DNA from: Nematopogon swammerdamellus
Taxonomy: Eukaryota; Arthropoda; Insecta; Lepidoptera; Adelidae
Direction: 5' to 3'
Assembly (NCBI GenBank): GCA_946902875.1
Contig: OX336348.1
Coordinates: 17,137,741 to 17,201,740 of the forward strand
Length of the DNA stretch: 64,000 bases
The stretch's first letter is position 1, and each line of letters starts with the position of its first letter. A program made the position numbers and the translations under genes. This document shows, piece by piece, positions 1 to 10,500 of the stretch. The notes below the pieces were generated by a model. That model saw only the letters and a list, made by a program, of their open reading frames with translations, made no database searches and was not told the DNA's origin.

Positions 1-149
1 GAGCGCGGCAATAAACCGAAAAAATATGGCTCGGCCCGAGGCGACGAATTTGGCTCATGGCATGGCGCGGCGTGCCTCAGGTTGAGGCAGCGTCTCCACT
101 TGTGCGGCCTCGGGTCGAGCGGCTGCCTCGCCTCTAGTGGATACGCAGC

Positions 150-338
150 TTATGAGAACCAGCGTCGCCGAGCTCCGCTACCCAGCGGAGGGGACGGCGC
201 GCGCTCTGATTGGCTGGTATCGGGCGGTATCGCGCTCTGATTGGGTGGTAACGAATGTTATTGGTATGTTTTTACTAATATCGTGTTAGGCTGGCGCGGA
301 GAAGGTCCAACGTCCCTACCTCTAACGTTCTTGGGCAT
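150..338 (+). repeat. GC-rich repeat with several inverted CCAAT boxes, copy 1
   Basis: Nearly the same sequence recurs at 18019-18205 in the same orientation, with a fragment at 7415-7450. It contains ATTGG (inverted CCAAT) several times in GCTCTGATTGG units. Class unknown; perhaps a promoter-bearing end of a transposable element. Confidence 0.55.
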
Positions 339-390
339 GTGTACTGGTGTGCTGCACTGTGCGTGCGGCCTGGATGGCACGAAGATTTAT

Positions 391-505
391 GTCAGCCTCG
401 GTAGCTCAGTGGTGCGGTCGGTGGACTGTCGGTCGTGATAATAAGCACACACGGGCGCGGTCAGTTCTTGGATGGGTGACCGCTCGACCGTTGGAAGCTG
501 ACCAT
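391..505 (+). mobile_element. SINE head of mixed tRNA/5S rRNA type, copy 1
   Basis: TAGCTCAGTGG resembles a tRNA A box. TCAGTTCTTGGATGGGTGAC resembles the internal control region of 5S rRNA. Better copies of the 5S-like part are at 36048-36120. This is a pol III promoter-derived SINE head, not a functional RNA gene. Confidence 0.55.
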
Positions 506-540
506 AGAAAAATTGTCTTTCTATCTATCTAACTTCTTGT

Positions 541-842
541 GATATGTAAAACTGCATCTCTCTCCGTGCATGTCGTAAAAGGCGGTTAAGCGATAAGGAC
601 AAGATGCCGTGCATAAGGGCGGCAGGCTAGCCACCTCCCACCTCGGCGCGGTCCTTTCACCGAGTCATGCGGCAGGTGGGTCTTCGTGTCTTAATTGCTG
701 TTTGATTGTTATCTTGCCCTAATACATTGCCAAACGCGGCGGTCGGTGTTGTGCTTGTAATATACCAGAGTTCTCGCAGCACAATACCGACTACTCTGCT
801 TACACCGATTGTCGGTATGCAGCGTGTGGTATGTATGTAAAA
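541..842 (+). mobile_element. SINE with ATGTATGT-type tail, copy 1
   Basis: Starts with the common head module (CATCTCTC.CCGTGCATGTCG, AAAAGGCG). The body continues TGCCGTGC, ACCGAGTCATGC, CGGTCGGTGTTGTGC, and ends in a GTATGTATGTA tail. Other copies: 10125-10330, 16565-16815 (reverse), 20968-21270 and 34860-35475. Confidence 0.65.
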
Positions 843-896
843 TAATTTATTACACGAAACCAATTTTTTTATTTACGGAAAATGTGTATGAAACCT

Positions 897-1222
897 TTTT
901 TTTTATGTAAACTGACACGGTTGGCTACATCACCTACAACATCCGCGATGTCAACCCATAACACCGGGTGAACTTGGTGCCACGTCACTGCCTCCCTTAG
1001 GTCGTGCCGGCTACACTGAACTGGACGGAAAACACAAACTATTTACATAGCCGTTTCGACCGAACTTTCATTCAGTGCGGTGTTACCAACCCGGGCGGGT
1101 TGAACCCTACCACCTAGTAATATAAGAAGGGAGTCATATCCCTTTGTCGCCTTTTACGACATACACGGGGAGATATGCAGTGGGGCTATTCTTTTAAAGT
1201 ACCGGCGGTCCCACATGGTACG
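897..1222 (-). mobile_element. Poly(A)-tailed SINE, copy 1
   Basis: Read on the - strand it runs from the head to GTGTCAGTTTACAT and an A-run. About a dozen copies occur in the window; full ones are about 320 bp. It sits just upstream of ARID exon a. Confidence 0.7.
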
Positions 1223-1332
1223 CTTACCGGCTGAATGTAAAAACTAATTTGTTGAGTATGGGATGTTTTAATACTAGACAGTTCCTAAACACAGGTAAAT
1301 GCAACAAAACAAATTTTGTTGCGTTGTTGCAG

Positions 1333-1510
1333 TTGGCGCCGCCGGCGCGCGCGTCGCTGCGCAACGGCACCGGGCGGAGCGGCGTGGGCGCAGGCGCGGC
1401 GAGCGACAGCGCCGAGGAGCGCGCCACCGACCGCGCGTTCATGTCTCAGCTGCGCGCGTTCCACCGCGACCAAAGCACGCCGCTCAAGCACGCGCACAAC
1501 CTCAAGGACC
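1333..1510 (+). CDS. ARID5-like gene, exon a (ARID N-terminal half)
   Basis: The acceptor is TTGTTGCAG at 1324-1332 and the frame opens in phase 0. It encodes LAPPARASL...SAEERATDRAFMSQLRAFHRDQSTPLKHAHNLKD and ends after one base of a codon. The donor is GTCAGT at 1511, chosen because its phase 1 matches the next exon; the split codon is Leu (C|TG). Only 40 bp further on lies a MITE. Confidence 0.82.
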
Positions 1511-4500
1511 GTCAGTATTACCGGCCATGTTGCTCGATTCATGTGAACTACAGTGGGTGGCCAAATTATTAGACTCACCACACTTAATGTCATAGTTATC
1601 AATACAAATTTGCTCTTGGGAAAAAAATTCCACCTCCTAAACCTTTGAACCTAAACTATTGCAACTAGGTATTTTTTATTACTGATATATTTGCCATAAA
1701 CCTACATTTACACCTTAATCCAATGAAAGTCGGCTTAACTTGGAGACAAATTTATAAATACCGATTATTTATTTTCATATAATTTAAATAATTTATGTAT
1801 AGAATTAAAACATTTCGATTTTCTACTTTGTCTCTAAGTTAAGTCGATGTTCATAGGTTGAAAATGGTATCGTAGGTGTATGCCAAATATATCAGTAATA
1901 AAAAATACCTAGTTGCAATAGTTTAGGATCAAAGGTTTAGGAGGTGGAATTTTTTTCCCCAGAGCAAATTTGTATTGATAACTATGACATTAAGTGTGGT
2001 GAGTCTAATAATTTGGCCACCCACTGTAACATAACAATTCAGCTAATTTAGTTAAAACATCTGTCGTTTTCATCAGAATGTTCTGTTTGTCCAATCCAAG
2101 GATTTCTGACTCATCTCGCCCGGGAGCAGAAATTGCTGGAAGTGGTTCTCTCTGGAAATTGCTGGAAGTGATTCCCTCTGTGGAAATTGCTGGAAGTGAT
2201 TGCCTCTAATTTAGTTAAAACATCTGTAACAATCTTGTCGTTTTCATCAGAATTTCCTGTTTGTCCAATCCAAGGATTTCTGACTCATCTCGCCCGGGAG
2301 CAGAAATTGCTGGAAGTGGTTCCCTCTGTGGAAAATTGCTTGAAGTGGTTCCCTCTATGGAAATTGCTGGAAGTGGTTCCCTCTGTTGAAATTGCTGGAA
2401 GTGGTTCCCTCTGTGGAAATTGCTGGAAGTGGTTCTCTCTGTGGAAATTGCTGGAAGTGGTTCCCTCTGTGGAAATTGCTGGAAGTGGTTCCCTCTGTGG
2501 AAATTGCTGGAAGTGGTTCCTTTTGTGGGAATTGTTGGAAATGGTTCCCTTTGTGGAATATGCTGGAAGTGGTTCTCTCTGGAAATTGCTGGAAATGGTT
2601 CCCTCTAGAAATTGCTGGAAGTGGTTCCCTCTGTGGAAATTGCTAGAAATGGTTCCCTCTGTGGAAATTGCTAGAAATGGTTCCCTCTGTGGAAAATGCT
2701 GGAAGTGATTTCTCTCTGCGACTGTATGTGTGTTTGCTTGTTTCAGTGCGGCTGAGATCACTGTACCAGTCGGTGGTACAGCGCGGCGGGTACGAGCAGG
2801 TGTGCCGCGACAAGGGCTGGCGCACGCTGCACGGCGCGCTGCAGGGCCGGCCCGCCTCGCCGAGTCGCGCGGCACTCACGCGCAGGCACTACGAGAGGTA
2901 GGCGGAGACCGCCAGTCGGCATGTATCCAAAGTCTAGTATGCGAGTTGCTCTGATTGGTGGAGAGACGAGTCTGGCTCCGCCTCCGGCAACCCCCGCGAA
3001 CCTACTTAATCCGATATTCAATTGGTCGCATATTTTTTGACGTGATGATGTCACGTCTTATAAATTGATGAACACCGGCTGCACGCACGAAGAAGTGTAA
3101 CGTTCCATCTAAACCTGTGTGTGCAAGCGAGAGCGCGATAGAGACCTGTGTGTGCAAGCGAGAGCGCGATAGAGGGGCATATACAATAGTAGAAAATACA
3201 AAATATATTTCTCCGTCTTTTGCGAGCCTCGAACCCGCGGTCCCTGCCACCATCACTGACCAGACGTGTTATCCACGCAGGCTATCGACCGTGTACTTAT
3301 CGCTGCAAATTTTCTCAACAGTATGTGAATTTCATGGAGCGACATCTAGCGTCCACATCTAGCGTCAATATTAAATGAAATACTTCAGCCAGCGGTATAC
3401 TTGATTTAGCAGTTAGGTAATTGTTGCAACGTTGAACATGTAGATGGCGTTATGTAGGTTTTTTAAATATAAATTAAACAAAAATTAATAGTCGTTATTT
3501 TCTCATATTTTTTATTAGTTATTATCACATCTTTATCATGTACATAAATTAATTTTACATGGTAAATATCCGCCGGAACTGATTTACTTTATGACATCAT
3601 CACGTAAAACTATCGTCCGTAAACCAACTTTACAGACAACCATTTTTTTTTTATGTAAACCAGCATGGGTGGCTGTGCCGAGAGACCAATGGTGCAGTCG
3701 ACAGAGCCAAAATCACCTCTCCTCGCGAAACCACTAGCACTATGTGCTTTGGTGGCTCAGTTGTAGAGTGTAGGGTTTTTATTTTTTCGATCTCGGCCAT
3801 GAGTTCGTGTCCTTTTGCCAAAATTTGTTTTACTTTTTTTTAAGCAATGTTAGAATGTTAAATTTAGGTTATGGTTATTTTTTTATAACCTATTTTCGGA
3901 AATACTTTCGAAATTTATATTTCCCGCCAAAGTTGAGAACGACCAATCAGAGCAACTCGCATACTAGACTTTGGAAATATGCCGCCCGTCGTAAATATCT
4001 TGGCACCTCGACGGAATGCTGTCTAACGGCTGGACACTATGGTCGGTGAAGGGTCGAATTATTTCGAGGTGCTGAGATATTTTTTAAATTTTTTTTTTAT
4101 CGATAGAGCGACATGTTTTTAGGGTTCCGTATCCGGTACGGGACCGTATTACTAAGCCTACGCCGTTTGTCTGTCCGTCCGTTCGTCCGTCTGTCTGAGG
4201 GCTGTATCTCTTGAACGGTAATAGGTAGCCCGTTGAAATTTTCACAGAATATGTGTTATTATAGCCTATATAACAACAAATAATAAAAAGTAAAAAAATC
4301 ACGGAGGTTCCCATAGAAGAAACCAAAAAGTGCATACGCGCGCGCCATCTACCGAATAGAGTATGAATCATTTTAACTTATCATGACATTTAACTAATAT
4401 GAAGCATTTCATAACACGCCATAGATGGCGTGAGTGGCGCTAACCATGACATGGCGATACGGAACCCTCGGTGCGCGAGTTCGACTCGCACTTGGCCGGT

Positions 4501-7500
4501 TTTTTTTTTATGGGAAGCACGACATATGGCTCGAGCCAGATTAACGCAGTGGTGTAGTCCGACGGCGCCCACGGGCATTCGGATATTTACGGGGGCTGCG
4601 AATACCATGTCGGCCGGCTAGGTGCACCTTCACATTATGTTTGAAGGACCCCACACTGTACATTAGAGGAGAGGATGCAGGTGGGAGTGCATTCCACATG
4701 TTGCATCGTTTCACCTACGAGTAGGTGTCTAACGATGCCCATGGACATTCTGTGATGCACAGGGGATTGCGAATGCCATGCCGGCCTGACAGGAGCCTTT
4801 TTACTGCCCTTCTGAAAAACCGCAGGCTTTACTTGGGAGGAAATAGATATGGGCAGAGAGTGCGTTCCACATTTTTCCGGTTCTGTGAATAAAATACCTA
4901 CAGAACGGTTGATCCGTGGCAGGTCGATTGAATAAGGGTGCACCCCTGCCCAGTATATTTAGTGCAGATATATTTCCGACGGATATAGTATGTAATGCTG
5001 TAGGGGAAAAAATAAATATTTCTTTCTTTCTTTCCTTCTATGTATATATATATTCTTTATTGAGCACCAATTTATACAAATTAGGCACAACAGGCGAGCT
5101 TAATGCGCATTCTACAGTTTACCAGCTCTGTTGGAGGAAAGATCTGCAGAAGTTTAGATTAAATAAACAAAAAAAAATTACAGGTAAGTACGTAGATTAG
5201 ACGGTCCATATTACAAGAAAAAATAATTAACAATCGGTCATAGTTTAGGGGTTGGGAAAACATAAACCCCGTAAGATTGGTGCCACCGCATTGAACGAAA
5301 CGTTGGTCGAAACGGCTATGTAAATAGTATGTAATGCTGTAGGGGAAAAAATAAATATTTCTTTCTTTCTTTCCTTCTATGTATATATATATTCTTTATT
5401 GAGCACCAATTTATACAAATTAGGCACAACAGGCGAGCTTAATGCCGCGAGGCATTCTATTCTAACTAACCTTTGGGATGTGGGAGAAGTACATGCAGAC
5501 GAACAAGTATAGTTTGTTGCAAATATGTGTGATAGTGATGAACTACATACGAATACTACATAAATACATAAATTCTGATCAGACGAAATACTTTTAATAA
5601 CAATCAACCATTCTCCTTCCAGAGTGCTGCTTCCGTTCGAAAAATACGAAAGGAGAAACGGATCGAAATGGTGGAAGATGCCCAAGCTGCAGAACGGAAC
5701 TAGCAAGGAACCGACATCTCCCAAGCAGGAGCGGAAGAAACTCCTCGACACTATGCCCATCACTACGATAGACATCACGGCCGAATCTCCCGTCAGAGAA
5801 ATCGTAGACAAGCGTGAGACGTCAGTGCCGAGGCTACGAACTCCGTCCCCTAATCGCATCGACACTATAACACTCAATTCATCAGGCAATGATAGCCTGA
5901 TTATCGACGAAAAGCCAAAAGACTCATACGACCCCTCAAACTTACTGACGAAAGACGAGAAAGACGATACCAAAGAACAGCACAAACCCGCAGCAGATCT
6001 CAACCAGGAATTCCTCGATTCGCTCCCTAAAGCGGAGAGTGAAAAAATCGAATCACCCATCAAAATCAGTGTCAAACCCGTCGAAAAACTGATCGAACGA
6101 AACACGCCACCTTCCGCTTACGTAGAAACCAATCAATCGTTTACAAACAAACTCCTAGGTACGCCCGGATTGACGGAATACCTCCACAAGCAAAGCCTGA
6201 CGGACCTGAGTACGTCACTGCTAGAGATGGCGGCGAAGCAAAATTCTCAAACGCCCGCATCTCTCCTGGCCGACATCGCGAGCAAGCAGAGCTTCAACGA
6301 AATGAGCAACAGCTTACTCGCCGAGATCGCGGCGAAACAGACAATGGGGGATACGAATTTTTTCCGAGATTTGGCCGCGAAGAAAAGCATGGGCGAGATT
6401 AATACGAACTTCTTGGCGGAGATCGCGAAGGCGCAGCAAGACTTGCTGAGCTCTACAGCTTTGAGCAGCCTCGGCGGCCTGGGCGACAAGCTAGCGAACT
6501 ATGCCACGCTTGCAGCCGCCGGACTGACGAACGGACAGTTGCCCAATGGGACCATGATTACAATGCAGCAAGCTTCAGATAAGGTGAGTTCTGGGAAGGG
6601 TTGGGAATTCCATGCCGGTCTGATCCTCTTGAAGGACCTGAGACTGTGTTTGATGGGGGGGGGAATATATGGGCAGGGAGACCATTCTACAGTTTACCAG
6701 CTCTGTTGGAGGAAAGATCTGCAGAAGTTTAGATTAAATAAACAAAAAAAAATTACAGGTAAGTACGTAGATTAGACGGTCCTTATTAAAAGAAAAAATA
6801 ATTAATAATCGGTCATAGTTTAGGGGTTGGGAAAACATAAGCCCCGTAAGATTGGTACCACCGCATTGAACGAAACGTTGGTCGAAACGGCTATGTAAAT
6901 AGTTCGTGTTTTCCGTTCAGTTCAGTGTAGCCGACATGAAATGAAGGGAAGCACTGACATGGCACCTAGTTCATCCGGTGTTATGGGCTGACATCACGGA
7001 TGTTGTAGGTGATTTAGCCAACAGTGCCAGTTTCCATAAAAAAAAAACGATTTTGTATGGAGAAAAATAATGTCTGTGTTACCACGTGACGTGACTAACC
7101 TCTATCTGCTCACAAAGAGCTCGAGAAGTCACGGACGTCAACAAAGTTGCGCGCGCTAACTACCTACCGCCCGACGGGCCGCGCCGGCGGCCTAATTCAG
7201 TGGAAATACGTCAGCCGCGCGAAGTATACATAGACGCTCGCCCACGCAACTGCGCGCAGCTGCGAAGCAATAATCACCGTACACTCGTTCGTTTAGGTAC
7301 ATTTTCGTACGCAGCGATTGGCGACATGAAATAGTAGGCTATTAAAGCCGAAGTTATGGAACTTTTTCTATGGAGTGATTTATCTGTTACGAAGTAACTA
7401 TTAAGTAATCTGTGGTTACGCTGGCGCGGGGAAGGTCCGACGTTCTTATGTATCTGTGGTGGGAGTACATCTTTACACCGCTTGTATCGTTTCAGCTGCA

Positions 7501-10500
7501 GAGTATGAGCGTTGGCGGAGGCGCCGGCGGCGGCGGCGGGGGCGGCGGGGCGGGGGCGGGGCGCACGGCGTCGCCGCCGTCGCGGCCCGCCGGCCGCAGC
7601 TCGCTGCGCTCGGTGCGCGTCAAGCCGACGCGCACCGCAAACACGGCGCCCCCTACACGTGAGTTCATGCACACATACACATACAACCACCACACACAGT
7701 ATCCCGACAAACTTACTGCATAAATTAGTTAACTCCTGACTAGGTACGATGTACTGTGTGGGTCGGTACTTAATAAGAATAGTCCCACTGCATCTCTCCC
7801 CGTGCATGTCGTAAAAGGCGACTAAGGGATAAGCGGCCTGCAGACACCCCGGTCGACTTGTGGCTTCCATGGAAGACATAGGTTGGCTGGGGTAGCTGGA
7901 GGCTGCGGGGTTTTGCACGAAGGTCCCCAACCAAGCGGGATTAGTTTGCAGGCCTAGAGCCAACCCTAGGTACGATTAGTACTTCAATTATTATTATTTT
8001 TTTATGTAATCCGGTATGGGTGGCTGTGTCAGAGGGGCCAAAGCGCATGCTCCGACCAGCCAATATCACCTCCGAGAAGGTAGGCGCCATACCGGGGACT
8101 TCACTGGACTGCTGGCTGTACTGGACTAGAGGAGAACACAACCGAGGCTGCTATGCGGTCATCTTACATCCAGTACGGTGGTACAAATCCAGTCGGCTAC
8201 AATTTGAGCCTACCACCTAGTAAGGGGCAAGGAAATTATACAACATGGTTGATGGTAGTACCTATGTTTAATATACGACGTTTGACAAAGGCTCTTCAAG
8301 AGTAATTAACTTCAAGGCAAGGCAACTTCGCAGGCTATATTTTAATACAAGTATTTTAGTGACTAGCCACACCATCAAGCACGTAAGGTTGCAATAAACG
8401 CATGCCTTTGAAAGGGCCTTGTCAAAGTGGTAGGTGGCTAACATGTCGCCCTTTAGCAATACCGTACCGACCGTGTGGGGCCGGTACTTTAAAAGAATAG
8501 CCCCACTGCATCTCTCCCCGTGTATGTCGTAAAAAGCGACTAAGAGATATTACTCCCTTCTCATATTACTAGCTAGGTGGTAGGGTTTAACCCGCCCGGG
8601 TTGGTACCACCGCACTGAATGAAAGGTCGGTCGAAACGGCTCTGTAATTTCCGTCCAGTTCAGTGTAGCCGGCACGACCGAAGGGAAGCACTGACACCAA
8701 GTTCACCCGGTGTTATGGGCTGACATCACGGATGTTGTAGTCAGTCAGTCAGTCAGCGTGTAAGCGTCCACTGCTGGACATACGCCTCTCTAATTTTCCT
8801 CCAGTTCTCCCGGCCTTCAGCGATACGGAACCACTGCTTTCCGCCGACGTACTTGATGTCGCCGTCCCACCTGGCGAGTGGTCTTCCCACACTCCGTTTT
8901 CCTGTCCACGGCCGCCAGTGTAGGACAGGGTTACTCCAACGGTCGTCGTCTCTTCGGCTGACGTGCCCAGCCCACTGCCACTTAAACTTAGCCACCCGGT
9001 GTCCAATGTGGCCCGGTGGCCACCCGGATATTGTAGGTGATGTAGCCAACCATGTCAGTTTGCAAAAAAAAAAATGTGCTAAAGTCATAACCGGCCAGAT
9101 GCGCTTAATGTATTATGGTACGAGTAACCTCCTTTCAATTTGTGCTGCCCTCGTACTTTAGAACCAGAGAGATAAATGTGTACAAGCCGACGCTTGGGCC
9201 GATTGTGCCTCTCTATCGCTTGTTACGCGCTGTCGCTTGCACACACAGGCTCAGATGGAACGTGACACTTTTTCGTGCGTGCAGCCGGTGTTCATCAATT
9301 TATAAGACGTGACGTTATCACGTCAAAAAAAAAATTTTAACTTCAGTGTTTTTAAAACGCGACCGTGTGCACATTCTCAGCGTGCGTGACGCCCCTCCGG
9401 CCGGACTCGGCGTCGCGCTCGCCGCCGGTGACGTCGTCTGCGCCCGCGCCGCCCGCGCCGCCCGCCCTCACCAACTTCGGCATCAACTACGTCGGCGGCG
9501 GCGGCGGCGGCGGCGAGAGGAGCAACCACGTGACCTCCTCCACCGCCTCCTCCGCGGCCACCGCGCACGATCCCGCGCACCATTCCGACGACGAGATTAT
9601 AGAGGCAGGTTTATTTTGCCATTATTTACTTACTATACAGGGTGTATTTGAATTGACTGCGTTCCTTTCAGGGGGTTGTTCTCTAACCTAAACTGAGCAA
9701 CTTTTGTTAAAAAACATTTGGAATTTCCAAAAAAAAAAAAAAAAATCATGTTCCCCATACATTTGGAGGTTAGGTCTGCCCTTAAATGTATGGAGAAAGA
9801 GAATTTTTTTTTCGATTTTCCAAAAGCTGTAGAACAAAAGTTACTCAGTTTAGGATACAGAACAACCCCCTGAAAGGAACGCAGTCAATTAAAATACACC
9901 CTGTATAAGGTCTTTCAATAGTAGGTAACGATACGCTAAGGGGTGTATGTGTATCAGATACTGATCACGTTCCCCATACCCATTTTTTTACGATATAAAA
10001 AACGTACTTATTAAGGTGAAATACGCGCACTTCACGTATTAAATTTGAGGAGTGAGTAGGTTTTAGTATATCTACACATACACCCCTTAGCGTAAAGTTA
10101 TCTACTAATGAAAGACCTTATATAAAGGCGACTAAGGGATAAGGACAAGTTGCCGTGCTCAAGGGCGACAGGCTAGCCACCTCTCACCTCAGTACGGTCC
10201 TTCCACCGAGTCATGCAGTCTTCTGTGGGTATTTGTGCCTCACTTGCCGCTAGATAGTTACCTTGTCCTAATACATTGCTAAACGTGGTGGTCGGTGTTG
10301 TGCTGTCATTTACGGAATGATCAGATTTGAAAAAGGAAATTCCAATAGGTACTGATACGAGCCTGGAGTATTTTTCTACATGTTCGAACCATTGCATCCC
10401 TAGTTAGTGTGCAAAAAAAATACATACCATGTAAGTTTTTTGGTTTCCCTATAAAATCAATGGTTTCCATTGAACTCTGAAAACCCGTGGATAGCAACTT

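Noticed and set aside
2187..2875. Long open frames on both strands with repeated EIAGSGSLCGNC-like residues
   Set aside because: They are translations of the 28-bp minisatellite, which shifts frame every unit; there is no conserved domain and the region is an intron.
5377..6105. 242-codon frame on the - strand
   Set aside because: Antisense shadow of ARID exon c, whose + frame has ARID homology and consistent splice sites.
7274..7963. 229-codon frame on the - strand over exon d
   Set aside because: Created by high GC content across exon d and a SINE; no recognisable domain.
8740..9088. Independent small protein WAGHVSRRDDDRW...
   Set aside because: It is the truncated C-terminus of an RTE-type LINE, repeated four times in the window.
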